This document shows, piece by piece, positions 21,422 through 33,727 of a stretch of DNA of 64,000 bases. Both the position numbers and the translations under genes were made by a program. The stretch lies in NCBI GenBank assembly GCA_037127255.1, contig JBANSL010000013.1, forward strand, positions 24,833,688 to 24,897,687, in the 5' to 3' direction. The notes beneath the pieces were generated by a model, which did no database searches, was not told where the DNA came from, and saw nothing but the letters and a program-made list of their open reading frames with translations. The stretch comes from Persicaria tinctoria (taxonomy: Eukaryota; Streptophyta; Magnoliopsida; Caryophyllales; Polygonaceae). Position 1 is the first letter of the stretch; every line of letters starts with the position of its first letter.

Positions 21422-22793
21422 AATGACATTGCTTGGGTGACACACACTGACTACGTCCTTGATCATCTTCGTTACGATGAAACAGAAAAACTTGAGGTAG
21501 TTACTCTTTACATTACATGCTTAGCTCATTCTCAGTGTTTTCGTACTCGGAACATCCGAAGGTGACAAGGTAAGCAACCCATGAAGACATAGCCCCAACT
21601 ACGTTACCTCTTAAAAAGGAGGCACGTGCCCGAGGAGTATGTGGAGTCTATAAGGATGAAACTAGCCCTACTTCGCCAAGGTACTTGGACTCCTACGGAG
21701 TTTCGAGTATAGATTGAGAGGATTTCTCACCATGCGAATGTTTCCTCACTGAAAGAACTCTTTGTCGACGATTTCTGGATGGTTTGAATGTCTCCATCTT
21801 AAATCCTTTGTCTATTCATGGTTTTAGAGATATTAACACTCTTTGTCCCAAAGCATATCTCTTATATGATCAACAATAGCAGGCACCGCGATCCGGCCAA
21901 TCCTCATTTGGTCGAAGGTTTTTTCCTGCGCCTATCTCTTCAAATCCTTCAAAATCTGCCCTTAACTCTTCCTCGCAACCCAAGGGAATCTCTAACTCAC
22001 CTAAAACTTGTTTGAAGTCCAAACTATAAGGGTTGCTACCCCATCTTCTCAAGCTCGAGAGCAACGATGCTTCACTTGCAATAGTCCAGAACATATTGCC
22101 TGGAATTGTCCTCAAAATAAGAAGGTGTTTCTCAACGATATGGGCAATTTCTACTATGAGGAGGAAGCCTTTGAGAATCTCATAGGTTTATCCAAAGTGG
22201 AGGAGTCGGCTGATGTTTCTCATGAGGATAACGTCGATATCGACCCCAACACCTTCGAGGATGCTCTATGCTTGGTCCATCGGTGTGCCCTCACACTTGA
22301 AGAAGCTTCATCGACTGATCAATGGGAGAAAATCTTTCACACTAAGTGTGTGGTTTGTGAGGCGACACTCACCGTCATCATCGATGGAGAGAGATTCTCT
22401 AACTTAATCAATGAGAAAGTGGTCGAGTATCTCTATCTAGCAACTACAACTCGAGCAACACACTATGGCGTTAATTGTATAACAGATGGTGACCCTGATA
22501 CTTTGGTTACTAAACAATCCTTGGTTTCCTTTAAAATTGGTTCTTATGGTGATCAAGTATTGTGTGATGTTGCTAAGATTGATTGTAGTCATATTTTACT
22601 AGGCCGACTTTGGTTATATGATAGGCAAGTTATCCTCCTACCCTTATCTCCTCAAGTTTTTATGAAGGATCACGTACGAAAGCACCAACAACAAGCCGAG
22701 AAGGAGGGCCAAGCCAAGGAAGCCGATGCCCTCAAGGCCAAAGACGCCACGACAGCCTATGGCAAGGACCCGAGACCATCACCGTCTCCATAG
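21422..22793 (+). pseudogene. Ty3/gypsy gag, zinc knuckle and protease region, decayed
   Basis: Gag-like sequence starts abruptly at the Athila LTR boundary (VTHTDYVLDHLRYDE), with several stops to 21810. The open frame 22008-22793 has a CX2CX4HX4C knuckle (CFTCNSPEHIAWNC) near its N-terminus, then the aspartic-protease region: VCEATLTVIIDGERFSNL, where a catalytic D-S-G would be expected, and VAKIDCSHILLGRLWLYDRQV, the usual end of this domain. The catalytic triad is not intact. A basic, Gln/Lys/Ala-rich tail follows. It belongs to the gag-pol of a plus-strand gypsy element. Confidence 0.75.
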
Positions 22794-22979
22794 CCCACAT
22801 CTAGGGTTCCTCCAGCCGTCCTTAAGGGCTCTGTGGAGAAAAGGGCTATCGCAACTCAACCCTTGAACTTAATAATCGCTCGAGACACACATAGACTATA
22901 TATTCTTTTACTATGAAATGAAGTTTTGCTCAATTCTTTAACATTAGATATGGTCTCTGCTCCTATTTCTCATTTGCCG

Positions 22980-24260
22980 TAGGAATACATATATGTGATG
23001 CCCGAGAAGTTACCTAATGGCTTGCCACCCATCTGAGCCAGACCAAATCAAACTAAGGAGTTGCATCGCCAAGTCTCCGAGCTTATGGAGAAGGGTTTTT
23101 TCCAAGAGCGTCTTAGCCTTTGCGCGGCTCCGGTCATCTTGGTGCCTAAGAAAGACGGATAATGATGAATGTGTGTTGTTTGCCGGGCAATCAACCAAAT
23201 CAAAATTAAGTTTCGTCACCCTATACCTCGTTTGGATGATATGTTAGATGAACTCCATGGTGCTTGCTTATTTTCAAAAATTGACCTTAGGAGTGGCTAT
23301 CACCTAATTAGGATGAAACAAGGGGATGAATAGAAAACGTCTTTTAAAACTAAGTATGGATTATATGACTGGCTTGTAATGCCTTGGGTCTAACTAATGC
23401 ACTTTTCTACTTTTATGAGGCTTATGAACCATGTGTTTAGGAAATACTTAGGGAAATTTGTCGTTGTCTCTTTTGATGACCATGTTCAGCACTTAAGGGT
23501 TGTTTTTTATTGTCTTCGAAAGGAGAAAATTTATGCCAACCTGAAGAAGTGTGTTTTTGCCTTAGAATCAACCATTTTTCTTGGTTTTGTTGTGTCCAGG
23601 CCAAGACCGGGTTAAAGGTGGATACCGAGCAGGTTCGAGCTATTGAGGAGTGGCCACAGCCGACGACCTCGGTCCATGTGCGTTCTTTCTTATTACCTGT
23701 AGGGTTCTACCGGTGCTTCGTCAAAGATTTCAGGATCTTAGCCGACCCTCTCCATGAGCTTACTAAGAAAGATGCGGCGTTCCACTGGAATGATGCAGAT
23801 CAAAGGGCTTTCGACGACCTCAAGGATCACCTCACCCATGCACCGGATCTCCAGCTCCTGAACTTCTCAAAACCCATTGAGCTAGAATATGATGCATCTT
23901 AACACCGAGATTGTCGGTGTCCTTCTTTAAGATCGATGGCCTATTGCTTTTTTTCAGTGAGAAATTAGGGCCCACTGTGCTGAATTTTATCACCTACGAC
24001 AAGGAGTTGCTAGCTCTTGTTCTTTGCCTCCGTACTTGGTAGCATTACTTATGGCCAAAGGAGTTCATCAGTCAATCAGATCATACGGCACTCAAGTACC
24101 TTAAAGGTCAGACGATGTTGAGCCGACGCCTAGCAAGTTGGATGGAGTTTTTAGAGACAGTTTCCTATGTTGTACAACATAAGAAAGGTAAGGATAACGT
24201 GGTAACCGACACTTTATCAAACAGGTACGTGCTCTTGAACCATTGTGATACACATATACT
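22980..24260 (+). pseudogene. Ty3/gypsy reverse transcriptase and RNase H, decayed
   Basis: Colinear RT blocks in several frames: VSELMEKGFFQERLSLCAAP then [24 protein letters not shown] sequence, [15 protein letters not shown], and VVVSFDDHVQHLR. The last is the catalytic Y-x-D-D region with the tyrosine replaced and the following residues deleted. Next come KIYANLKKCVFA, LGFVVS and an RNase H-type segment (FSKPIELEYDAS, 23856-23902) and DKELLALVLCLRTW. Multiple stops and frame changes; not functional. Confidence 0.8.
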
Positions 24261-24439
24261 TGGCTTTGCTTTGATTAAAGAACTTTATGAGCATGATCTT
24301 TTCTTTAAACCCATCTCTGCTCGTTTTGTATCAAAAAGTGAGTTTGAGTCTTATTTTGTGGATAATGGCTATTTTTTAGGTCGGGCAAGCTTTGTATCCC
24401 AACATCATCGATTAGGAAGCTTCTCACCCTAAAGGTTCA

Positions 24440-25679
24440 AGAGTCTAGGGGCCATGGTGGCCTAGAAAAGACCTTAGCTGGATTGAAAGAACACTATTTT
24501 TGGCCTAAAATGACTAATTTTTTGCTTAGATTTGTAAAAGGTTGTGTCACTTGTGCTAGGGCTGAGTCGAAGCACACACCGCATGGCTTATATACCCCTT
24601 TACCGATTCCAAAAGGCCCTTGGGAAGATGTGTCTATGGATTTCATTGTAAACCTACCTAGGATAGTTAGGGGACATGATTCTATTTTTGTGGTGGTTGA
24701 TAGATTTTCGGAAATGGCTCACTTTAATCCTTGTCACAAAACCGATGATGTTATACATGTTACTAGCTTGTTCTTTAAAGATATTTAGGTTACGTGGCGT
24801 TCTTTTAGCTATTGTGTCAGAACATGACCCGAAGTTTTTGAGTTGTTTTTGAAAAACTTTATGGTCTAAGTGAGGTACTGGGCTTTTATTTTCTACTTCT
24901 TGTCACCCTCAAACTGATGGCAAAACTGAAGTTACTAATAGGACTATCGGGGCTCTACTAAGGGACATTTTCCGTACTAACCTACGGAGGTGGGAAAACT
25001 GTCTACCATTTGTTGAGTTTGCTTATACCAGGTCCATTCACTCAACGACTAAGCGGACTCCATTCGAGGTTGTGTATGACTGAAACCCTCTTGCCCCGGT
25101 GGACATGACACAAGGCCATTCAAGGAGAAGGAGTCCATGGATGCGGCCCAGTAGGAGGACTTCATCCGACAACTACATGATCGGAGAAAGGCACAATTAG
25201 AGAGGAAAGCCGCCCAATACAAGGTAGCCAAGGTCAAGCACCGACGTGATGTCCAATTCGACGTCGGAAACCTTGTTTGGTTGCACTTGAGAAAAGAGAA
25301 GGAAGGTGTTGTGGACTCCATACTTGTCCATACCACCTTCAATGTTGCTAATTTGTCCTTTTTTATTCCGGATGACACTTCCGATGATGATTCGAGAACT
25401 AATCATGACCAAGTGGAGGAGAATGATAGCACCAAAAGTACCATGACTTTGGACGACTTTGACGACAAGATGAGAGTACCATTTGATGGCCCAATCACTA
25501 GAGCTCGGGCCAATATGATTCAAGATGCAACAAAGGCTCTCATTGTCAGATTTGGTGCAACTATGGACCATGGACTTCGGCGAACATGGGTTACTTTGCT
25601 AAAGGTTCACCCACCAGCCCAAGGAGTTAAGCTTAGGCCTCATTCCACCTTAATGAAGACCCGAGATCTATCTACCTAA
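24440..25679 (+). pseudogene. Ty3/gypsy integrase and C-terminal tail, decayed
   Basis: The zinc-binding CX2C (CVTCARAES) and the start of the integrase core (PWEDVSMDFIVNLPR, VVVDRFSEMAHF) are in frame 24483-24788. WENCLPFVEFAYTRSIHSTT and TPFEVVYD follow in shifted frames. The final frame 25281-25679 has the pol tail DDDSRTNHDQVEEND and GPITRARANMIQDATKAL, found at the end of many plant gypsy polyproteins. The coding region ends at the stop near 25679. Confidence 0.78.
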
Positions 25680-25925
25680 GGCTGGCCGTTTTCCCTTGGT
25701 TCCTCATTCTATCTATTTCTATCTATTTTATTAATTAGTTGGATAAATAAGAGTGATGAGATTATCTATTTCCTTGCTCGTCAAGAAACTAGACTTATCA
25801 TTATCTTTAGGAAAACTTTATTTATTTTAGATAGATAAATGATTTGTCATTATCTTTAATTAATTTTAGAAAGATAGATGAGTTGGCTAGGGTTTGTCCT
25901 TTGCATAGGAGATCGGCCTCATCTT
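25680..25925 (+). other. 3' noncoding part of the gypsy relic
   Basis: AT-rich sequence with repeated 'attatcttta' and 'tagatagata' motifs, resembling the U3 of the family A LTR around 19610-19720. It may be the start of that element's 3' LTR, cut at about 25925 by the next LTR. Confidence 0.35.
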
Positions 25926-27236
25926 GTAACAATTCTATTTATATGCTTGTATAGCGAGTAAGTGGTCGAACCCACTATGAAACAAGTATTTCTATGCAAT
26001 ATGTATTTAATAATTATGGTAAAGAAATGATATGAATGTAAATAAGGTATGACTGTCATAAAATCAACGATTGGGTTGAAAGATGCATAGGCCTTGGGCA
26101 ATTTGGCGAATAAAAAACTACTCAAAGAAATGGAAGAATTAAGACAAATATAGACAATGCAAAAAAAAAAAGGAGAAGTTGTTAATGGGAACGAAAAGAA
26201 GATAAAAGTGAAGAGTGTGGTTTCGCATACAATTCGCAACAATGGTTGGTTTCTTTGATCCTTGACTCAACCCATAGTTATTCTCAATCAATGAAAAGAA
26301 ATTGATATCAATGGTTATGCCGACTTGTCTTAGATAGATTGACCAATAGAAATATCAATCACTTACATTCCATGAAATACAACATAGAACAACAAGAAGA
26401 TCCAAGTGCATGTCCACCTAGAAATATCAATCTCAATGCAATTAGGAATCAAAAGAATGTAAAGTTGTCGAGCTTTCAAACCTGATCTCATAGGAATCAA
26501 TATAAACCAATATTCATCATCCTGCAGAGACAATTGATACTTTCACATGAACAATTTTCCTTACTTGCCACAAAGATATCGATCTCATGAAAGGAATCGC
26601 TAGCAAAGTTCTCGTTTCTATCTAGATGATCAGTCATAGAGAGAACATGTGCAAATAATTAACAATGAAATAACTCATGAAGAACAATATGAAATCAAAT
26701 CTCCTAATTTAACCAATCAAGTCTTGAATTATAGCAAAACCACAAGAATTCTAAGTACTCATTGACTACCTTGAATCTCTCAACTTCAATCCTCTAAAGT
26801 GTTCCAAGAGTTCATATAATTAGATCTGAATTGTATATGTGAATTGAATGAGAAAACCTACTGAAAATATGTCTTATATAATGCCTAAAATCAGTGGCAC
26901 AAACCCTAGAATAAGATAGATAGAGTTTCCATAAAGATAGAATTGGATCGCGTTGCGCAGATCCGAAAACAGTGAAACAGGCGAACGTCAGTATAAAACC
27001 GGCGCGCGCCGTTCTTGCAGTGGTGAGAACTTCGATAGACTGAACTTGTAATGCACTTTCTCGAGTCGTCGTTCGTCGAATTGATGCATATGCATATGTG
27101 TTGGAAATATCTTTTCAAGGAATACAACTCTCATAGAAACCTTAGAAGCTAATTCAAAGTTCTCACAATCTTAAAGATGAGGTTACTCCACTTCATCTGT
27201 TTCCGCTTTTTTTCTCGTGCTCCTTAGCTTTCCGAA
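25926..27236 (-). repeat. Athila-family LTR, minus strand, truncated
   Basis: Colinear with the 28419-29829 LTR and, from 26420 on, with 31771-32190 plus 33728-34070. Landmarks are 'gaacccact' followed by 'gaaacaagta', 'ctagatgatcagtcatagag' and the 'agataga' block before the CG-rich segment at 26940-27040. Its minus-strand start (TGATAACGCATA type) is missing: a deletion joins about 27236 to sequence matching 34363. Confidence 0.6.
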
Positions 27237-27545
27237 TCTTACGTACGTTCTTCATCGCTTCTTCTACTCTCAAAACTGAATTTCATCCTTGAACCCTTCA
27301 AGATCATCATCACCAATTCATCAAACTAAAACAAACCCTAGGATCGATGGTACCTTGTGCAAGAATCGATCAAGATCCCTCAAGAATGAGCCAAGCTCAG
27401 CTCTATACCTTGCACGATCCACTAGGACAAATAGTTGGAGACGATGTCAGACCCACAGGCAAAGGATCGTAAACAACCACGTATAACAAGCATTTACAAA
27501 AGAAATCATGATGATATTAGTAAGAACCATCCGATTACAGTCCAT
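27237..27545. repeat. Dispersed duplicate of 34363-34690
   Basis: About 310 bp nearly identical to 34363-34690, starting 'cttacgtacgttcttcatc' and including 'gatcgatggtaccttgtgca' and 'gatcatgatgatattag'-like sequence. Both copies lie next to the same LTR family, so the LTR with its flank was probably duplicated as a block. The short reading frames in it are not a recognised protein. Confidence 0.65.
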
Positions 27546-28418
27546 GCATGATCACAAACATAGGGCAATGTGTTTCTCTCGCTCTCATGTGTTTAGGCTT
27601 TGAAGAACAACTATCAACTCAATCATTATACAAAAAGCTACATAATTATGTACAGTTATATCACAAATTTTCAACCAAATATGTCAAAGCAAATAAGGAA
27701 CATCAAGAGGGCTTTCGCTCAATGGAAGACTTCAAAGAAGACTCCATTTGGTGGGGTTGTAATGGGGCTTTGGTAGGAAAATAAGGCATGAGAAACATTT
27801 AGGCTTGTAGTGCTTTGGGTCCGAGAAAAAGGGTTAGTTATATACAACACCAAAACCTCCATACTTCACAAAACCATTCCAATGACATAAACTTCCAATA
27901 CATAACAATGAGCTCTCAATTTCAATAGCCAAAATAATAACTTTTCAAAATCAACATAAATTATCAAACATTAATCTCTCAAAATAAACTCTCAACCAAA
28001 CATTTATCCGCGTCTTATATACAAGAATAAATAAACAAGACTCTTTATTTATTTATTTTTCTTTTCGATTTTGTTTCTTTCTCTTCATTTTTTTCAGCAT
28101 TTTCTCTTTTTTTTTTTTTTGAGCCAATCAAATGAAATACAATATGAGGAAAGTAAGCACATAACATTACCTCTCTCTCAAAACCTCTTAACAATAAAGC
28201 ACAGACCATAACTTCTGTTTCTCAACTCAAAATGACATCTATAACCAACTCAAAATCCCAATTCCCGGAAGGGTCAGACTTATCATAGACTCAAATTGGG
28301 TTCAAGCAAAGATATAATGCAAGGTAGGCATGGATAAATATAGGCTAAAAGGTGCCTCTATCACTTGAAACTTATAAGTAATGAACAATGTATATAATAG
28401 GTCTCAAAAATAGATAAT
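27546..28418 (-). other. Noncoding internal region of a third Athila-type element, part 1
   Basis: Reverse complement of the conserved noncoding region seen at 8900-9370 and 61950-62760, recognisable by 'ggctaaaaggtgcctctat' and 'gacttatcatagactc' near 28270-28360. 27546-27790 has no recognised match. Poly-T runs at 28086-28122. No gene is supported. Confidence 0.55.
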
Positions 28419-29829
28419 TGATGGAGAGGAAACGTTGTTAGATTTCACCTCGCTAAAGAAATAACCCAAACTAACAAACTAACTAGCAACCTAGTATGGT
28501 AGATAAGTAAGGGGTTGAACCCACAGAGAAACAAGTACCTCAATGCAATGTGTATTTATCAACTATGACAGTAACAATAGAATAGGAATACAAATGAAGA
28601 TAAATAATATATGCAACTAAACTAAGATAAAGATGTGGATAGAAACAAAGAGAAGACAAAATATAAGAGTGTGGTTTGCCTACAATTTGAAACATTGATT
28701 GATTTACTTGATCCTTTGATATCAATATTATTCCTAAACTTATGTCGACTTGAATAAAGTTGAAGGATCCATAGGGATACAATCACCTTATTCAATATCA
28801 CTAAATAATAGAATTAAGAACTCGAGTGCTTAGACCAACTGGCATATCAATTCAATGCAATTAAAACACAATCGGAACAACCCTAATCGGCATAATAAAC
28901 ATCTAACGATATAGATCAATTGTTATCATCCACTACAAAGACAAGGAAATATCACTACTTCAATACTTTGTTTGCTATCGAGAACACAATAACGAATTCA
29001 TAGCGAGGATGCGATTCCTAACTAGATGGCAAGTCATGGAAAGGAACACAAATATAATATGAAGAACAAGATGATAAATAAACTCATGAATAATATAGAA
29101 ATTAAGTCTCAAAATCAATCAACCATGTCTTGAATCATAGAAAAACTACAAGAATTCTAGGAAAGCATAACAAATAACCTTAAATCCCTAAACTTAAATC
29201 ATCTCATCTCTTTCAATTGAATATGAAACTAGGTCTATGAATTGTATTATGAATGAAAGCTCCTGAAATATGTCTAATATAGGCATCCTTTCGTCGGCCA
29301 AAAATCCTAGGAAAGATAGAAAAAAGTTCTCATAAAGATAGACTTGGGCCGCTATCGGAAATCCGGATCTGACAAGGACGGGCAGGCACCGTGGATTTGG
29401 TGGCAAGCGCCGCTCTTACAGTGTTGATAGCTTCAGCATACTGAACTTGTAACGCACTTTCTGGAGTCATCCGTTGTCCGATTGATGCATATGAATATGT
29501 GTTGGAAAGCTCTTTCCAAGAACTACGCTTCTCATGAAGATCGCATAAGCTAATTCCAACTTATGTGAACCTTATATTTGGGGTTTCTCCATGTTCTCCA
29601 TTTCCGCTCTTGTTCCGATCCTTAGCTCTTCTTTGTCCATTTTCTCCATTCTTTCTCCACCTTTCGAGGCCGGATCTTATAACCTACAAATATACACTAG
29701 AAACCTTAGATTATGCACTTCGAATACCAAATGACCAAGAATGCAAATAAGCTAACTACATATGCAATATGAATACTTAATATGTACCTAAGACCTACCT
29801 ATAATGCCTATATAAAATATGCATTATCA
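28419..29829 (-). mobile_element. Solo LTR of the Athila family with imperfect TSD
   Basis: A 1411-bp LTR, TGATAATGCATATTT at its minus-strand start (29829) and CCATCA at its end. It interrupts the conserved noncoding region: 28418 and 29830 are adjacent in the related sequence at 61900-61960. Flanking pentamers are ATAAT (28414-28418) and ATAAC (29830-29834), one base apart. No internal domain is present, which indicates unequal recombination between former LTRs. Confidence 0.8.
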
Positions 29830-30639
29830 ATAACCATGTCAATACTATGAGGTAATTGCATAAGATGAGTAATTCACATAACAAAAGCAAAATGGAGTAT
29901 AGATGTAATACATATAAGGCCAAAAATTCTCACTAGGACAACTTTTTGTTCGATTTCAATCATGTATAGGAACTCAAATCATACATGCTCAATTATATCC
30001 ACCTAACTTGTTTCACATGAAAATGAAATTTTATAGGAGAAGGCTAAACAATCCAAACATTCTATGGAATTTATATTGTAATGCTAAAACATATAAAAGA
30101 GGACAAACATTGCAAGATGGGTATTTAAATAACATATATGTAATACATGAATATATTAATGTAAGAAATTAATGAAACATAATTAAACATGGAAGCAGGA
30201 ATTCATGAATGCTGCTTTCCCCCCACACTTAAACTTTTCATAATCCTTAATGAAAATCAAATAAAGATAAGAAAATTTAAAATTAACATCATAAGTGCGG
30301 GAAAAGGGAACCTACTTGATCATGGTGGTGGATGCTAAGGTTGGAAGAAAAGGCATGGACGATGAAGACGACGGATTGGCCAAAACAACTCACAAACAAA
30401 CAAGGAAACAAGTTGGACAGGGGAGTGACGTAGGTGAGACTCTCTGTTGGGCACAACCGCGGCTTATGGTTGCGGGTGCGTCTCTTCTTTCCTTTGCCTT
30501 TCAAATATCTTTCCTGCATGGTTAGCTCAAGACTCTTACAAAACACTTATCTACGACATGGAACTCTATCATTTATTGAATTCGAAAGACTAAACACTTA
30601 ATTAAAAAATGAAAACCTTTGAAACTAGAAAACCTACCT
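29830..30639 (-). other. Noncoding internal region of third Athila-type element, part 2
   Basis: Reverse complement of 61480-61960 and of 8500-8960, continuing part 1 beyond the solo LTR. A minus-strand purine run with 'taagtgtggggggaaag' (30218-30236) resembles the 'taagtgcgggggagg' at 61457. Frames of 76-85 codons around 30289-30546 have no recognised product. Confidence 0.5.
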
Positions 30640-31770
30640 TGGGTTGCCTCCAAAGAAGTGTCCTTAGTTAACGTCATAGACTCGATGGTTTATTCTTCCT
30701 TCCTTCAAGACTCATTCAGACATTGTTAACGCCCTTAAAAGAAAATCAAAGTCTTGTGCCCACCCATACTTTGAGTAAAAACTTAAGATGGACAAATTTG
30801 AAAACAAGGATACATCATAGAGAATCCTTGCTACTTCTTTATCCACTCGAGTTCGATGTTCTCTTGAGGGGATATAAGACCACCAACACAGTTCCGCTAA
30901 TGTCTTGCAGAAATAATGCTCCCAATGATCTACATATTCACCAAAATTCACAAAAGTGATAGAAATTTCATTACCTTGCTCAGGATCCACATGAATCGGC
31001 TCTGGACTTCGTTTGTCAATAGGTGCGATAACAGTGACTTTGGTTGAAGCAAGAACCAAGACACATGAATCTTCACACTTGCAATCATGACAGTTCATGT
31101 CGATAGGTATCGGTCATTCCTCTTCATAGATGTCCTCCACAACTATCTCCTCATTGGCCAAATTGACCATAAGTTTCCAAAGCCCTAATGGTCATGGTTC
31201 ACACAAGCCTTCCTCCTATGCACATATGAGGTGTTTTACTTTCCTCAGATGTGTATCCTCTAGAATGCCATGCACCATCTCAAGAATGGCATCTTCGAAA
31301 CCTTTTAAGGTCGTGTTCCCCATAAAGGCTAATACCTTTGTAAGATATTTTAAAAACTCTCACATGGTAACTGTGATAACATCATTGGCACTACTAAAAC
31401 AATGGATTATCAAAACACATTAGTGCGTCAGATGAAGTAGGAGGCATAACATATGATGGAGAAGGGGACATAATAGATGAAAGAGAAGAAGACATAACAT
31501 ATGATGAAGAAGGAGACATAACAAATGAAACCTCATATGTCGACTCATGAGACTTCGTGTCAAGAGGCACTGGGTTTTCTTCTTTATCCCAGTCATCGTC
31601 AAAGAAGCCATGCTTTTCCCAATATTCTTTCTCAGTTAGCACTCTTGCATCTGAGCTGTCTCCAGAAACGGCGGGTGCCCTTTTCTGAACGGCGGGTGCC
31701 GGTTCTGCAGAACCATCATCCTTCTTGTTTTGTCGTCCACTTCCTTGCATTCTTCCTCCAATGCATGGCC
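30640..31770 (-). pseudogene. Unrecognised ORF remnant of the third Athila-type element
   Basis: Minus-strand frames at 31394-31770 and 30712-31098, with broken sequence between them, lie upstream of the 'ttgggttgcctcc' block (30640-30655) that ends the long ORF in this family. Visible features: LTEKEYWEKHGFFDDDWDKEE, a Ser/Met-rich repeat (31430-31530), HDCKCEDSCVLVLAS, and WWSYIPSREHRTRVDKEVA. No catalytic motif of protease, RT or integrase is seen. It could be an element-specific ORF or a captured piece. The product is not recognised. Confidence 0.4.
31430..31530. repeat. Short degenerate minisatellite
   Basis: Three to four imperfect copies of a roughly 30-bp unit built on 'gacataacatatgatgaag'. 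On the minus strand it encodes repeated SPSSSYVM/SPSPSYVM, so the repeat lies inside the unrecognised ORF remnant. Confidence 0.65.
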
Positions 31771-32190
31771 AACTAGAAATATCAATCTCAATGCAATTAT
31801 GAATCAAAAGAATGCAAAGTTGTAGAGTTTTCAACCCTAATCTCATAGAAATCAATATAAACCAATAGTCATCATCCTGCAGATACAATTGATGCTTTCA
31901 CGTGATCAATTTCCCTTTCTTGCTATAAAGATACTGATCTCACGAAAGGAATCTCTAGCAAATATGTCGTTTCTATCTAGATGATCAGTCATAGAGAGAA
32001 CATGTGTAAATACTTAGCAATGAATAACAAATATAATGAAATAACTCCTCAATAACAATATGAAATCAAATCTCTCAATTCAACCAACCAAGTCTTGAAT
32101 TATAGCAAAACTAAAAGAATTCTAAGTACTCAATGAATGCATTGAATCTCTCAACTTCAATGAGAAAACCTACTGAAAATATGTCTCATA

Positions 32191-33727
32191 TAGAGCTGGC
32201 AAAATCTGACCCGATCCGAAAACCCGACCCGACTCACCCGAACCCGAACTCGACCGGGACCCGAAAATCTGGAGTCATTCATAAACCGAACCCGAGACCG
32301 AACCCGACCCAAACCCGACCCGACTCTTAACCCGACCCGACCCAACCCGACTCGAATTGAAATGGTTATTTAACATCAACCTTTTAAATTTTAATACTTG
32401 AAAGTTAAATGTTTTTTTATTTTATTTTAACACAAGTTTATGATTAAACTTTAACATATAAAACACCAATCATTTTTGTAATTGTTATCATATGAATAAG
32501 AACTCAAGTAAAATCAATAGATAAGCAGATAAGTCAATGAGTCAAGTAAGTCAACCAAGTCAAAAATACATATGAGTAGGGGTGGGCACAAATCCCGGGT
32601 CCGTCCCGATCCCGGTGGGATTTGAAAAAAAAAATAGTGAATCCCGTCCCGGTCCCGTCGCGCAAAAATTATGCGGGACGGGACGCGGGACGAAGATTTC
32701 TTATCCCGTAAATCCCGTCCCGTCCCGCATATATTTATTTATTTATTTATTATACAGTGTATATAAATTGTATATATACACTTTGACACTTATTATAAAC
32801 GTACTGTATATATATGTACATTCTTACAGTGTGTGCATGAGTATACATTGTATGTATATATATGCACTTTGTATATATACTACACTTCTTTAGTTCTTTT
32901 ACTTTTACAGTGGTATACACAAGTGTATCAGTGTGTCTTCATATCATCACATATATATATACTGTGTGTAATTTATGCATATAATAGGTTATAGGTTTGT
33001 ATATATAAGAAAAATTATAAAATTATATAAAAAAATTATATATTTGTGTGTTATAACTTTAAAAACCACAAAATATATAAGAATATTAGAATTTTTTTAT
33101 AATTTTTTTTATTTGAGGGACAGGGCCCGTCCCGTCCCGGTCCCGTCCCATCCCGTGAGGGACAAGGCCCGCACGGGATGCGGGACGACCCTCATCCCGT
33201 CCCGTCCCGTCCCGCGCCCACCCCTACATATGAGTGTATTCAACCGAGTCAAAATTACATATTCAAGTATTCAACCGAGTCAAAATCATTTATTTTAAGT
33301 AAATTACATATTTAAGACTACTGAAGTATTCAACCGAGTTAAAATCATTTATTTTAAGTAAATTAAATATTTAAGTATTCAACCGAGTCAAAATCAACAT
33401 AATTATCCAAATTCCAAACGGGTCGAATATGATTCGACCGAAAACTCAAACCAACTATACGTACCGCTATACCCACTTTGATTCGAAACTCAAATGAGAC
33501 TGACCCGCCTCTTGACATGAAACCCGAACGAGACCCACCCGCTTTGACCCGAACCCGAATGGGCATGACCCGACTTAACCCGAAACACGACCAATCTAAA
33601 ATTCATTATGACCGAACCCGACCCAAACCCGACCCGACCAATACCCGGCCATAAATTTTACCCGAAGTGACCCGACCCGAGCAAGCCTGACCCGAACCCG
33701 ACCCGAACGACCGACATGCCAGCTCTA
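32191..33727. mobile_element. hAT-type non-autonomous element, CCCGA-rich, with perfect 8-bp TSD
   Basis: Terminal inverted repeats TAGAGCTGGCA / TGCCAGCTCTA, flanked by GTCTCATA (32183-32190 and 33728-33735). Both ends are rich in GACCCGA-type words. There is no transposase frame. The 8-bp duplication and the TAG...CTA tips indicate the hAT superfamily. A second hAT-type element is nested inside it. Confidence 0.9.
32577..33226. mobile_element. hAT-type MITE nested in another, with perfect 8-bp TSD
   Basis: 650 bp with tips TAGGGGTGGGC / GCCCACCCCTA, flanked by CATATGAG (32569-32576 and 33227-33234). Subterminal arms are CCCGTCCCG-rich and able to pair. The middle is AT-rich with TATATGTAC-type repeats. 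The 103- and 107-codon frames over the ends are artefacts of the repeats. A fragment of the same family is at 42038-42184. Confidence 0.9.

Noticed and set aside
32582..33298. ORFs over the CCCG-rich regions
   Set aside because: They lie on the ends of hAT-type MITEs and arise from repeat words.
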